NCBI RefSeq assembly: GCF_002101965.1
Contig: NZ_LQQA01000032.1
Location: 1 to 64,000, forward strand
Direction: 5' to 3'
From: Mycolicibacterium wolinskyi
Lineage (GTDB): Bacteria; Actinomycetota; Actinomycetes; Mycobacteriales; Mycobacteriaceae
Length of the DNA: 64,000 nucleotides
Shown here: piece after piece, positions 41,417 through 49,688 of the stretch
Numbering within the stretch: the stretch's first letter is position 1
How the letters are laid out: each line of letters begins with the position of its first letter
The notes under the pieces: generated by a model
The model's database searches: none
Seen by the model: only the letters and a program-made list of their open reading frames with translations
What the model was told of the DNA's origin: nothing
Position numbers and translations under genes: made by a program

Positions 41417-42556
41417 TCACAGCAACTTCTTGAGCAATGCCACAGTCTCGAGGTCCTCCAACGCCGCAACCCCACGTCGAGCGCCTTCCAGGGCGATGCC
41501 CTCGGCCTGCATACCGCCCATGCCCGCGGTGATCACCGGCGCGGTGTAGGCGTACAGCGCGCCCATGCGGTAGCGCTCCCAGAGCTCGTCGCGGTTGAGC
41601 TCGGGTCCGCCTGCCGCGGCAAGCGCGCTCCGGTAGGTGTCGAGAAGATCTCGCTCGGCGGACTGTCGGTCGGTCGTGGTCATGCTGGTGATCAGGGTAT
41701 ACGCGAGCTCTCGGCCGGGGTGGCCGCGCCGCACCGCCTGCCAGTCCAGCAGGCCGACCGCGCCGCCGCGGAAGTACAGGTTGCCGGGGTGTGCATCGCC
41801 GTGCATCACGGTGTGCGGGGGTCGATCCAGCAGTTGCGCCGCGGCGCGATAGTTCTCGTCGATGAACCGGCCGCCGGCCACCGGTATGTCGGTGCGTTCG
41901 GCGAGGCGCCGCGTCGACATCTTGAGCAGCGACCCGGTCAACAGCGACGTGTGATCGCCCGACGCCGAGTACAGCCAGCCGAGCCGACCGCTGCCTGCGC
42001 GTTCCGGCAGACGGCCCCAGAACGCCGCGTGCAGCCGCGCGAGAAGTTCGACCGTGAGGCCGGCCCGGTCCTTGTCGAGCGGGTGCAGCGTGTCGGGGAA
42101 CTCGCACTTTTGCAGTGCGAGGTCCTCGAGCACGAGCACGAACCGGCCGGTCAGCGGATCGAATGCCGAGCCGTAGGACCGTGGCACCCCGGGCAGGCCT
42201 GGGGCCAGTTGCTCGTAGAACCTGACCTCGGTCTGCCCGAGGCGGCCGAGTTCGCCCATGAGCCGCGTCGCCGCCGTCTCGGCGGGCATCTTGACGAACA
42301 CCGATTCCGGGACGTCGTCGCCGACGAGCGCGAGCCGGGCCCGCGACGAGGTACCCGCGTCGCCGTCGATCACCGCGACCGAGCGCACGGTGCGTCCGAT
42401 GAGCCGCGACAGGTGGCCGGCGTCCAGGTCGGCAACCCGGCACGGAATGCCGCGCATGCGGCCGACGGTCGCGTCTGTTGCGATACGTTGCACGCCGTGG
42501 CCGAGGTGTGCGGCCAGGCCGAGGGCGGGGGTGACGCGACGAGCTGTCGTGAACAT
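41417..42556 (-). CDS. Aminoglycoside phosphotransferase (APH)-family kinase-like protein
   Basis: This 379-residue protein has the APH/choline-kinase catalytic loop TVMHGDAHPGNLYFRGGAVG and the metal motif LLDWQAVRRGHPGRELAYTL. The N-terminal ATP lobe has VFVKMPAE with the invariant lysine. Members next to P450 and acyl-CoA genes in actinobacteria phosphorylate small hydroxylated molecules, not antibiotics; no substrate can be assigned. The ATG lies 7 nt from the TGTAAA half of the element 42564-42589 and the gene is followed by TetR A, so repressor and kinase are probably co-expressed. Confidence 0.85.
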   Translation of the reverse strand: MFTTARRVTPALGLAAHLGHGVQRIATDATVGRMRGIPCRVADLDAGHLSRLIGRTVRSVAVIDGDAGTSSRARLALVGDDVPESVFVKMPAETAATRLMGELGRLGQTEVRFYEQLAPGLPGVPRSYGSAFDPLTGRFVLVLEDLALQKCEFPDTLHPLDKDRAGLTVELLARLHAAFWGRLPERAGSGRLGWLYSASGDHTSLLTGSLLKMSTRRLAERTDIPVAGGRFIDENYRAAAQLLDRPPHTVMHGDAHPGNLYFRGGAVGLLDWQAVRRGHPGRELAYTLITSMTTTDRQSAERDLLDTYRSALAAAGGPELNRDELWERYRMGALYAYTAPVITAGMGGMQAEGIALEGARRGVAALEDLETVALLKKLL

Positions 42557-42563
42557 CCGCCAA

Positions 42564-42589
42564 GTTTACAAATTGTGCAGTAATTGTAA
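42564..42589. promoter_or_regulatory. Perfectly palindromic TTTACA-N14-TGTAAA element
   Basis: TTTACA (42564-42569) and TGTAAA (42584-42589) form a true inverted repeat in the divergent promoter of the APH-like and CaiB-like genes. The other four copies in the region have TGTCAC or TGTCAT in the right half. Symmetry in this copy supports a dimeric regulator, probably one of the TetR paralogues. The APH ATG is 7 nt and the CaiB ATG 22 nt away. Confidence 0.75.
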
Positions 42590-42611
42590 ATGTGAATGGG
42601 AAAGGGCGTCG

Positions 42612-43787
42612 ATGGCAGGTCCGATGGAGGGGTTCCGGGTCGTCGAACTCGGCGTCTGGGTGGCTGCCCCCGCGGCCGGCGGAATACTCGCCGACTGGGG
42701 CGCCGACGTCATCAAAGTCGAACCGCCGGCCGGTGATCCTGCGCGGACCTTCGGCCGCATGCTCGGCCTGGACACTGACGTCAATCCGCCCTTCGAGATG
42801 GACAACCGCGCCAAGCGCAGCATCGTCGTCGACCTGACCACCGCCGAGGGCCGCGCCACCATGGCCGAATTGCTCAGTGGTGCAGACGTTTTCCTGACCA
42901 ACGTGCGGCCCGCCGCGCTGAGCCGGCTCGGCCTGGACTTCGCGACGGTCGCCGCGCGCAACCCGCGTCTGGTCTACGGGTTGATCACCGGATACGGCCT
43001 GTCCGGACCCGACGCCGACCGCGCCGCCTACGACGTCGCGGCATTCTGGGCCCGCGCCGGACTGGCCGACCTGCTGACCCGGCCCGATGACACGCCGCCG
43101 TTCCAACGCGGCGGCATGGGGGACCACGCCGCCGGAATGACGTTGGCCGCCGCGGTCTGCGCTGCCTTGCTGGCCCGAACCCGCACCGGTACCGGGCAAT
43201 TGGTGAGCACATCGCTCTACCGTCAGGGTGCCTACACCGTGAGCTTCGATCTGAACACGTTGTTGATGACCGGTCAGCAGATCGCGATCGGCCGGCGCGA
43301 GACGATGGCCAACCCGTGCATGAACAACTACGCCGCCGGGGACGGCAAGCGGTTCTGGATCGTCGGCCTGCAAGGCGACCGGCACTGGCCCGCGCTGTGC
43401 CGGGTGGTCGGGCGCACCGAGTGGCTCACCGATGCGCGATTCGCCACGGCGCGTGACCGATTCGCCAACTCCCGCGAACTGATCGCCGAGCTGGACGAGC
43501 TGTTCGCCACACGTTCACTCGCGCAGTGGGCCGAGCTGTTCGATGCCGAGCCCGACTTCTTCTGGTCACCCGTCAACAGCCTCGACGACGTCGTGGCAGA
43601 CGAACAGTTCCACGCGGCCGGAGGCATCGTGTATGTGCCCGACGCGGATTCGAGCATGCCGATGGTGGCGACCCCGGCCGATTTCTCCGCGACACCCGCC
43701 GAGCCGCGCCGCGCCGCTCCGGCGCTCGGCGAGCACACCGACGAGATCCTCGCCGAGCTGCGCGGTGTCAAGGGCGGCGGGAGTTGA
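42612..43787 (+). CDS. CaiB/BaiF family CoA-transferase
   Basis: This 391-residue class III CoA-transferase begins MEGFRVVELGVWVAAPAAGG with LADWGADVIKVEPPAGDPAR. It has LITGYGLSGPDADRAAYDVA, where the Asp that forms the acyl anhydride is expected, then QRGGMGDHAAGMTLAAAVCA. It transfers CoA between organic acids and would activate an acid product of the pathway for further breakdown. The ATG at 42612 starts 22 nt from the palindrome 42564-42589. Its 3' end overlaps the convergent GH3 gene by 20 nt. Confidence 0.92.
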   Translation: MAGPMEGFRVVELGVWVAAPAAGGILADWGADVIKVEPPAGDPARTFGRMLGLDTDVNPPFEMDNRAKRSIVVDLTTAEGRATMAELLSGADVFLTNVRPAALSRLGLDFATVAARNPRLVYGLITGYGLSGPDADRAAYDVAAFWARAGLADLLTRPDDTPPFQRGGMGDHAAGMTLAAAVCAALLARTRTGTGQLVSTSLYRQGAYTVSFDLNTLLMTGQQIAIGRRETMANPCMNNYAAGDGKRFWIVGLQGDRHWPALCRVVGRTEWLTDARFATARDRFANSRELIAELDELFATRSLAQWAELFDAEPDFFWSPVNSLDDVVADEQFHAAGGIVYVPDADSSMPMVATPADFSATPAEPRRAAPALGEHTDEILAELRGVKGGGS

Positions 43788-45966
43788 TGGCGGTCAGCAG
43801 CTCGTCGAGTCGATCGCGCGTGACCCGGCCGCCGGAGAACCCGATCATCCGCTCGATCGGGATCGAGGCCAGCATTCGCAATAGATCGGTGCCAAGGGCC
43901 GTCGTGTCGGTGCCCGCCGGGGCGGCTTCGCTCAAGGCTTCGAGGGCGATCGGCGCCGCGACCGGGTCGGCCAGGATCTCGCCGAGGGTCGATTCGGGGG
44001 TGAACGGCACGCGGATCTCGTCGCCGGGCAGTGTCGTGGTGGCGTGCAGGCGCAGATCCCGGCTCGAGGCGCCCACCGACACGGTGTAGTCACCGCCTTC
44101 GAGAACCCAGCCCTCGGTGTTGACGTCCCAATACGTGAGAGCTGTTCTGCTGACCGGGATTTCGACGGAACGCTGTTCGCCGGGCGATAACGTGACGCCG
44201 GTGAAACCGACCAGCCAACGGGGTGGCCTGCTCACCCGGGATCCCGGCAACGAGGCATAGACCTGAACCACTTCCCGGCCCGCCCGCGAGCCGGTGTTCG
44301 TCACGCGCAACAGCACCGTCAGGTCGTCGGACACCTCCAGATCCGAGTAGTCGAACCGGGTGTAGGACAGGCCGTGGCCGAACGGATAGGTCACCTCCAG
44401 GTCGCGGGCGTCGAACCAGCGGTAACCGACGAAGATCCGCTCGCCGTACACGGTGTGGCCGTTCTCGGACGGGAAGTTCAGATACGCCGGGGTGTCCTCC
44501 AGGCGTAGCGGCACCGTCTCGGCAAGCCGCCCCGACGGGTTGACCACGCCGAACAGCACGTCGGCGATCGCGCCGCCACCGGCCTGGCCGAGCAGCGCGC
44601 CGTCGAGGATCGCCGGAGCCAGCTCGGCGACGGGGCCCAGACGTACGACGCCGCCGTGCGCGAGCACCACGACGGTGCGCGGCTGCACCTCGACGACGGC
44701 GCGGAGCAACTCGATCTGATCGGCAGGCAGGTCGATGTGCTCGCGGTCGTATCCCTCGGATTCCTCCTCGGCGGTCAACCCGAGGAACACGACCGCGGTG
44801 TCTGCGGCTGCCGCGGCCGCGGCGGCCGCAGACGCGTCGGCGGTATAGGTGACACCGTAATCGCCTGCGAGCGCGCGTATCTCGTCCAGGGGGACGTCCA
44901 CCCGGGTCGGGTTCACGTGCGAACTGCCCCCACCCTGATACCGGGGGTGCTGCGCGAAGGTGCCGATGACAGCCAGCGTCGACGGTGCCAACGGGAGCAG
45001 ATCGCCGTCGTTCTTTAGTAACACGACGGCCCGCCGGGCCGCCTCGCGGGCCAGGTGATGGTGCGCGTCACCGTCGAATGATCCAGTGGTCACCGCGTTT
45101 TCGCTTGCGCGGACGGCCAGGCGCGCGACCCGCTCGGCGGCGCGCGTCACCGCGGCATCGTCGAGCGTGCCCGCGGTCGCCGCGGCCACCACATCGGCGT
45201 CGGTGACACCGCCGGTCGACGGCATCTCCAGATCCAGTCCCGCGGCGACCGCCGCGACCCGGTCGCGCACCGCGCCCCAGTCGCTGACGACGACGCCGTC
45301 GAACCCCCACTCGTCGCGCAGCACTTTCGTGAGCAGCCACGCGTTCTCGGCGGCATAGACGCCGTTGATGCGGTTGTACGAGCACATCACCGTCCACGGC
45401 TGCGCCTCGCGCACCACGTGTTCGAAGGCCCGCAGATAGATCTCGCGCGAGGTCCGGTCATCGACGTCGGAGCTCGCCCGCATCCGGTCGTGCTCGGCGT
45501 TGTTGGCCGCGAAATGTTTCACCGAGGCGCCGACGCCTCGGCTCTGCACCCCGCGCACCCAGGCCGCCCCGAGCACACCGGACAGCAGCGGATCCTCCGA
45601 GTAGTACTCGAAGTTCCGGCCACACCGCGGGTCACGTTTGATGTTGACGCCCGGGCCGAGCAACACATGCACGTCCAGCGACAGGCACTCGTCGCCGAGC
45701 GCCGTGCCGATGCGTTCCACCAGTTCGGGGTCCCAGGTCTGGCCGAGCCCGGCCGCGGGCGGAAAACACGTGGCCGGCTTGCTGCCGCCGATACCCAAAT
45801 GATCTGTCGCATTGCCGGATTGCCGACGTACGCCGTGCGGTCCGTCGGTGAGCACAATCGCGGGGATCTCGCCGATCGCCTTGGTGGTCCAGAAGCTCGC
45901 ACCGCTGCCCAGGGCGGCCCGTTGCTCCAGGCTGAGCTCGGTGATGTCGGTTCGGGGTTCGTTCAC
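43768..45966 (-). CDS. Glycoside hydrolase family 3 beta-glucosidase
   Basis: This 732-residue protein has the GH3 barrel and the nucleophile motif GFDGVVVSDWGAVRDR, preceded by GVGASVKHFAANNAEHDRMR (KHF/His motif). An alpha/beta sandwich follows (VVFLGLTAEEESEGYDREHI), then a C-terminal fibronectin-III-like domain (FDYSDLEVSDDLTVLLRVTN). No signal peptide is visible, so it acts inside the cell on an imported glycoside. The GTG at 45966 overlaps the stop of TetR B (GTGA). It would release an aglycone for the oxidising enzymes encoded around it. Confidence 0.93.
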   Translation of the reverse strand: MNEPRTDITELSLEQRAALGSGASFWTTKAIGEIPAIVLTDGPHGVRRQSGNATDHLGIGGSKPATCFPPAAGLGQTWDPELVERIGTALGDECLSLDVHVLLGPGVNIKRDPRCGRNFEYYSEDPLLSGVLGAAWVRGVQSRGVGASVKHFAANNAEHDRMRASSDVDDRTSREIYLRAFEHVVREAQPWTVMCSYNRINGVYAAENAWLLTKVLRDEWGFDGVVVSDWGAVRDRVAAVAAGLDLEMPSTGGVTDADVVAAATAGTLDDAAVTRAAERVARLAVRASENAVTTGSFDGDAHHHLAREAARRAVVLLKNDGDLLPLAPSTLAVIGTFAQHPRYQGGGSSHVNPTRVDVPLDEIRALAGDYGVTYTADASAAAAAAAAADTAVVFLGLTAEEESEGYDREHIDLPADQIELLRAVVEVQPRTVVVLAHGGVVRLGPVAELAPAILDGALLGQAGGGAIADVLFGVVNPSGRLAETVPLRLEDTPAYLNFPSENGHTVYGERIFVGYRWFDARDLEVTYPFGHGLSYTRFDYSDLEVSDDLTVLLRVTNTGSRAGREVVQVYASLPGSRVSRPPRWLVGFTGVTLSPGEQRSVEIPVSRTALTYWDVNTEGWVLEGGDYTVSVGASSRDLRLHATTTLPGDEIRVPFTPESTLGEILADPVAAPIALEALSEAAPAGTDTTALGTDLLRMLASIPIERMIGFSGGRVTRDRLDELLTAINSRRP

Positions 45967-46514
45967 CCTTCCCGAGGGTAGCTTCGGTTCCTCACCCGGG
46001 CGGCATGTCGCAGCTGGGCCAGGAAGTCCTCGTCGTCATCGCCGCGGACCAGGTAGTGCGATATCGCCACGCGTACCGCGGTGGCAGCGGCCAACGAAGC
46101 ATCCGGTCCCGACGACAACCGCTCCAGCCGCTCGCGCATGAGGGGGATGATCTGCGCCAGCCGTCTGATCACTTGCTCCGGTTCGATGTCGACCATGCGC
46201 AGCCCGGGATAGGACCGCTGATACTCGGCGGTGATGCGCAGCGCTGCGTCGAGACGTTCGGCGGCGGGCAGGCCTGCCGAGGCTTTCGCCACCGCCTGCT
46301 CGAAGTACGAGCGTTCCCATACGACGAACGCGTCGAGCAGATCCTGTTTGGAGGCGAACCAACGGTAGAGGGTCGGCCGCGACACCCCGGCCTGCGAAGC
46401 CACCTCGGACAGGCTGAGTTTCGTCATCCCGTTGCTGCCGAGCACCTCGGCGGTCGCGACCAGGATGCGCTCGCGCGTGGTGTTCTCGTCATCGGCGGAC
46501 GACACGTCAGGCAT
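45963..46514 (-). CDS. TetR family transcriptional regulator (paralogue B)
   Basis: This 183-residue regulator shows RERILVATAEVLGSNGMTKL, LSEVASQAGVSRPTLYRWFA and a ligand domain with MVDIEPEQVIRRLAQIIPLM and AVRVAISHYLVRGDDDEDFL. By eye more than half of its residues equal TetR A, including the whole recognition helix, so both should bind the same DNA. The ATG at 46514 lies 9 nt from the TGTAAA half of the element at 46524; a GTG at 46520 is possible. It is co-translated with the GH3 glycosidase and divergent from the first P450. Confidence 0.93.
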   Translation of the reverse strand: MPDVSSADDENTTRERILVATAEVLGSNGMTKLSLSEVASQAGVSRPTLYRWFASKQDLLDAFVVWERSYFEQAVAKASAGLPAAERLDAALRITAEYQRSYPGLRMVDIEPEQVIRRLAQIIPLMRERLERLSSGPDASLAAATAVRVAISHYLVRGDDDEDFLAQLRHAARVRNRSYPREG

Positions 46515-46523
46515 CCTCACAGC

Positions 46524-46549
46524 TTTACAAAAGAATAGAGAACTGTCAC
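46524..46549 (-). promoter_or_regulatory. Shared TTTACA-N14-TGTCAC element (TetR B / P450)
   Basis: TTTACA (46524-46529) and TGTCAC (46544-46549) lie 14 nt apart in the divergent promoter of TetR B and the P450 at 46601. Read on the minus strand this is GTGACA-N14-TGTAAA, 9 nt before the TetR ATG. It matches the elements at 40654, 49625 and 59294, with the extended match AGCTTTACA and GTCACGCT. Confidence 0.75.
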
Positions 46550-46600
46550 GCTAAATCTGGCGTGCCGCCGTAGTCGCACGCCCCGCAGGAGGGAATCCAC

Positions 46601-47857
46601 GTGACAGTTGCCAGCTCGCCGCAGGCACGCGAATACAGCCCATTCGACATCACGTCGCACGACTTCTGGAGCCAGCCGTTCGCCAAGCGCGACGAGACGT
46701 TCGCGCAGTTGCGGGCCGGCGAAGGTCTGAGCTGGCATCAGCCGCTGTCGACGCTGTTCGACGTCGAGGAGCCGGGTTTCTGGGCGCTCACCCGCCGTGC
46801 CGACATCCAGTTCGCCAGCCAGCATCCGGAGATCTTCACGTCGGCTCAGGGCGTTGCACTCGACCCGATGCCCGCCGAGGTGCAGAAGTTCGCGACGTTC
46901 TTCTTGATGATGGATCCGCCCGAGCACACCACGTACCGCCGCCTGATCAGTTCGGCGTTCACCCCGCGCAACGTCCGCCGCATCGAGGAACAGATCCACG
47001 CCAACGCCGTCGCGGTGGTCGACGACCTGATCGGTGCAGGCGACATCGACTTCGTGGAAGCCTGTTCGGCGCGGCTGCCGATGCTGACCATCTCGGAGAT
47101 GCTCGGGGTTCCCGCCGCCGATCAGCCCGCGCTCGCGAAGGCCGCCGAGAAGTTGTTCAGCATGAGCGACGACGAGTACTCGAGCATCGAAGAACGCGCC
47201 ATGGACACGATCAACGAGATCATGCTGATCGCCAACACCGGTGTGGAGTTGGCCAAATTCCGCCGGGCCAATCCCGGTGACGACCTGATGACCAGCATCG
47301 TCAACGCCGAAGTCGACGGCCACCGGCTCACCGACGAGGAGATCGGGGCCTTTCTCATCCTGCTCGCATCCGCGGGCAACGACACCACCAAGCAGACCAC
47401 GACGCACGCGATGATGGCGCTCGCCGCCAATCCGGACCAACGGGATTGGCTCATGGCGGATTTCGACGGCCGGATCGGCTTGGCGACCGAGGAGTTCGTC
47501 CGGTGGGCGACGCCGGTGATCCAGTTCGCGCGGTTCGCGACGCAAGATGTCGAACTGGCCGGGCAGAAGATCAGCGCGGGGGACAAGGTCGGCCTGTTCT
47601 ACTGCTCGGCCAATCGCGACGAGACGGTCTTCGAGAATCCGCAGCGCTTCGATCTGAGCCGGTCGCCCAATCCGCAGATCGGATTCGGCGGCGGCGGGCC
47701 ACATTTCTGCCTTGGCAACCAACTTGCCAAGAGCGAGTTGCGAAACCTGTTCCGCGAGTTGCTGACCCGGCTGAAGACCATCGAGTTCGGCGAGCCGGAA
47801 ATGCTCTACAGCAGCTTCGTCCACGGCGTCAAACGCGTGCCCGCCCACGTGCGGTAG
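46601..47857 (+). CDS. Cytochrome P450 (first of two)
   Basis: This 418-residue bacterial P450 has the I-helix oxygen-activation motif LASAGNDTTKQTT, the K-helix region FVRWATPVIQFARFA, and the heme-ligand motif FGGGGPHFCLGNQLAK. It needs ferredoxin and a reductase, and neither is encoded in this window. It hydroxylates a hydrophobic substrate, consistent with the neighbouring lactonase, Baeyer-Villiger enzyme and dehydrogenases. The GTG at 46601 follows GGAGGG. It is divergent from TetR B across the shared element, so it is probably repressed by it. The closest CYP family cannot be named by eye. Confidence 0.95.
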   Translation: MTVASSPQAREYSPFDITSHDFWSQPFAKRDETFAQLRAGEGLSWHQPLSTLFDVEEPGFWALTRRADIQFASQHPEIFTSAQGVALDPMPAEVQKFATFFLMMDPPEHTTYRRLISSAFTPRNVRRIEEQIHANAVAVVDDLIGAGDIDFVEACSARLPMLTISEMLGVPAADQPALAKAAEKLFSMSDDEYSSIEERAMDTINEIMLIANTGVELAKFRRANPGDDLMTSIVNAEVDGHRLTDEEIGAFLILLASAGNDTTKQTTTHAMMALAANPDQRDWLMADFDGRIGLATEEFVRWATPVIQFARFATQDVELAGQKISAGDKVGLFYCSANRDETVFENPQRFDLSRSPNPQIGFGGGGPHFCLGNQLAKSELRNLFRELLTRLKTIEFGEPEMLYSSFVHGVKRVPAHVR

Positions 47858-47871
47858 CCCCGTCTTCCGTG

Positions 47872-47933
47872 CGCGAACAGACACGTAGGTACCCGAAAAC
47901 CCTTGAAAGAGGGCACCTTCGCGTCTGCTCGCG
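47872..47933. terminator. Bidirectional hairpin, repeat family copy 2
   Basis: The arms 47872-47894 and 47911-47933 pair over 23 positions with three G:T wobbles and one mismatch. Their core, CGCGAGCAGACGCG with AGGT-CCC, matches the hairpin at 24893-24950. It lies between the convergent ends of the P450 (47857) and the thioesterase-like gene (47942). Confidence 0.7.
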
Positions 47934-47941
47934 GGAGTAGA

Positions 47942-48748
47942 TCAGCGGGGGCGCACCAGGACCGACTGCTGGATGGCGCCCACCGCACCCGCCTGATCGA
48001 ACAGTGTTCCCACGGTGGTGCCGATACCGTCCGGTCCGTAGTTGGTGTCGGCGCGGATGCCGATCCACTCGCCGTCGGGGATCCGGTGGATGTGCACCAC
48101 CAGGTCGGTGTTGAGGAACGTCCACTTGCGGATGTCGATCTTCGAGCCGATGCCGTTCGCGTCGTCGGCGACGGCGAACAACCGCTGCAACGGCGTCATG
48201 GCCTCGCCCTTGACCAGATCGACGGTCGGCTTGAGCCACGACTCACCCGGGCCGGGCGCCTGCGGTACGGTCAGCCACCGCCAGTCCAGGCTGTGCACGT
48301 AGTTGGGTTCCCAGTTCTTGGCCATGTCGCGGCTGCGGGCTTCGTGCAGCGGGGGTAGGGGCGGCGCGGCAGCGTGCTGCAGCGCAGCGGTGTCGAGTGT
48401 GCGCATGCGCCACCCGCTTGCCCGCGCGACCGGCCGCGGTGTGCCGTCGGGACCCGGGGCCAGCATCTCGGCGGTCAGCAACTCGATCTGCTTTCCGGGA
48501 CGTTCCACCGTGGCGCGAACCCACAGGTCGCCCTCTGACGGCACACCGCCCAGGAGATCGATCGCGACGCGGGACAGTCGGGTGTCCGCGCGTAGCGCGC
48601 AGGTTTCCAGAGCGCGGACGAGGAGCGCCGACACCGGTGCGGCGTGTTGGATGGCCGCCGACCACGTGCCGCGCACCATGTCCGTGGCCCGGAATCGCTG
48701 GCCACGCGGATCGGCGTCGTCGATCAGCTCGTAATAGGAATCCGACAT
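47942..48748 (-). CDS. Thioesterase-like (hotdog-fold) protein
   Basis: This 268-residue protein has the double-hotdog arrangement of TesB-like acyl-CoA thioesterases: YYELIDDADPRGQRFRATDM in the first half, and THIHRIPDGEWIGIRADTNY-like HIHRIPDGEWIGIRAD followed by GPDGIGTTVGTLFDQAGAVG in the second. The second half resembles mycobacterial thioesterase-superfamily proteins. It would hydrolyse a CoA ester of the pathway. Its ATG begins 1 nt after the stop of the SMP-30 gene, so both are in one unit from the element at 49625. A second TesB-like gene lies at 60038. Confidence 0.78.
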   Translation of the reverse strand: MSDSYYELIDDADPRGQRFRATDMVRGTWSAAIQHAAPVSALLVRALETCALRADTRLSRVAIDLLGGVPSEGDLWVRATVERPGKQIELLTAEMLAPGPDGTPRPVARASGWRMRTLDTAALQHAAAPPLPPLHEARSRDMAKNWEPNYVHSLDWRWLTVPQAPGPGESWLKPTVDLVKGEAMTPLQRLFAVADDANGIGSKIDIRKWTFLNTDLVVHIHRIPDGEWIGIRADTNYGPDGIGTTVGTLFDQAGAVGAIQQSVLVRPR

Positions 48749-48749
48749 G

Positions 48750-49613
48750 TCAGTGGTGGTGATCGCCGGAACTCGAGTGGTCGCCCGGTGCGGGTACGTC
48801 GACCATCGCGGCGTCGACCCGCGACAACTTCGTGCCGACCAGCCGTTCCGGGTAGGCGTCGGTGGTCGTGACCATGAACAGCATTCGGCCTTCCGGGCCA
48901 CCGAGCGCGCATGCGATCGCGGTGCGGCCGTGAGCGTCGACGCGATCGGTGACGGTTCCACCGTCGACGATGCGCTGGAACCGGTGTGCCAAGGTCAGCG
49001 CCGTCCAGACGCCGCCATCGGCGTCGACGGCGATGCCGTCGGGCGGACCGTCGAGACCATCGGCGAACACGCGGCGCTCGGTCAAACCGCCGTCCGCGTC
49101 GATGGCGAACGCGGTCAACCGCCGTGCGGTCGACTCCGCGACGATCAGGGTGGAGCCGTCGGGCGTGATCGCCATGCCGTTGGGGAAGTCGAGGTGCTCG
49201 GCGACGACGTGGACGGTGTCATCCGGGTCGATCCGCACGATCACCCCGCCGCTGCGGGCCTGTGAACCGACGTACGCCCGGCCATGATCGTCGATCACCA
49301 TGTCGCCGAGCGCCGCTGGGACCAGGTCGCTGAGATCGGCGAGCAGTTCGACGGTGTCGCCGTCGTAGCGCAAGATCTGGCGACGCTGCGTCGACACGAT
49401 CAGCAGCGTGCCGTCGGGTCGAAAACCCAAGCCGGACGGCGAATGTCCGGGTAACGGCAGAGTCGTCATGGAACCGGACAGCGTCACGGTGTGCACGGCT
49501 TCACCCAGCATGTCGGAGAACCACAACAGGCCCTCGAACCAGCGTGGGCCCTCGCCGAAACAGAACCCGTTGGCGAGTTCGGTTGTCGACACGAGTTCGG
49601 CTCCGACCGTCAT
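48750..49613 (-). CDS. SMP-30/gluconolactonase-like (LRE) beta-propeller
   Basis: This 287-residue protein has the six-bladed propeller pattern: ELANGFCFGEGPRWFEGLLWF with the metal Glu, HLDFPNGMAITPDGSTLIVA with Asn, and DGPPDGIAVDADGGVWTALT with Asp. The Glu-Asn-Asp ligands of the family are present. These proteins hydrolyse lactones or related esters. Because a Baeyer-Villiger-type enzyme nearby makes lactones from cyclic ketones, a lactonase role is attractive. The C-terminus ends DHHH. Its ATG lies 11 nt from the element 49625-49650. Confidence 0.87.
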   Translation of the reverse strand: MTVGAELVSTTELANGFCFGEGPRWFEGLLWFSDMLGEAVHTVTLSGSMTTLPLPGHSPSGLGFRPDGTLLIVSTQRRQILRYDGDTVELLADLSDLVPAALGDMVIDDHGRAYVGSQARSGGVIVRIDPDDTVHVVAEHLDFPNGMAITPDGSTLIVAESTARRLTAFAIDADGGLTERRVFADGLDGPPDGIAVDADGGVWTALTLAHRFQRIVDGGTVTDRVDAHGRTAIACALGGPEGRMLFMVTTTDAYPERLVGTKLSRVDAAMVDVPAPGDHSSSGDHHH

Positions 49614-49624
49614 GACAGCGCACC

Positions 49625-49650
49625 TTTACAAAACACGCCTCAAGTGTCAC
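49625..49650 (-). promoter_or_regulatory. Shared TTTACA-N14-TGTCAC element (lactonase promoter)
   Basis: TTTACA (49625-49630) and TGTCAC (49645-49650) are 14 nt apart, followed by GCT as in the other copies. It lies between the lactonase start (49613, minus strand) and the oxidation operon starting at 49689 on the plus strand. A further TGTCAC occurs at 49661-49666, which could be an extra half-site. Confidence 0.72.
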
Positions 49651-49688
49651 GCTCACGAGGTGTCACTGTCAACCACCGGAGCGGCGTG

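Noticed and set aside
41417..42556. Aminoglycoside-resistance gene
   Set aside because: The APH fold is shared by many kinases of small molecules; the operon context is catabolic and no resistance-specific subfamily features were seen.
41382..43385. 667-codon minus-strand frame across the APH-like and CaiB-like genes
   Set aside because: It is the antisense frame of CaiB joined to a wrong frame of the APH gene, with Arg/Pro-rich low-complexity sequence.
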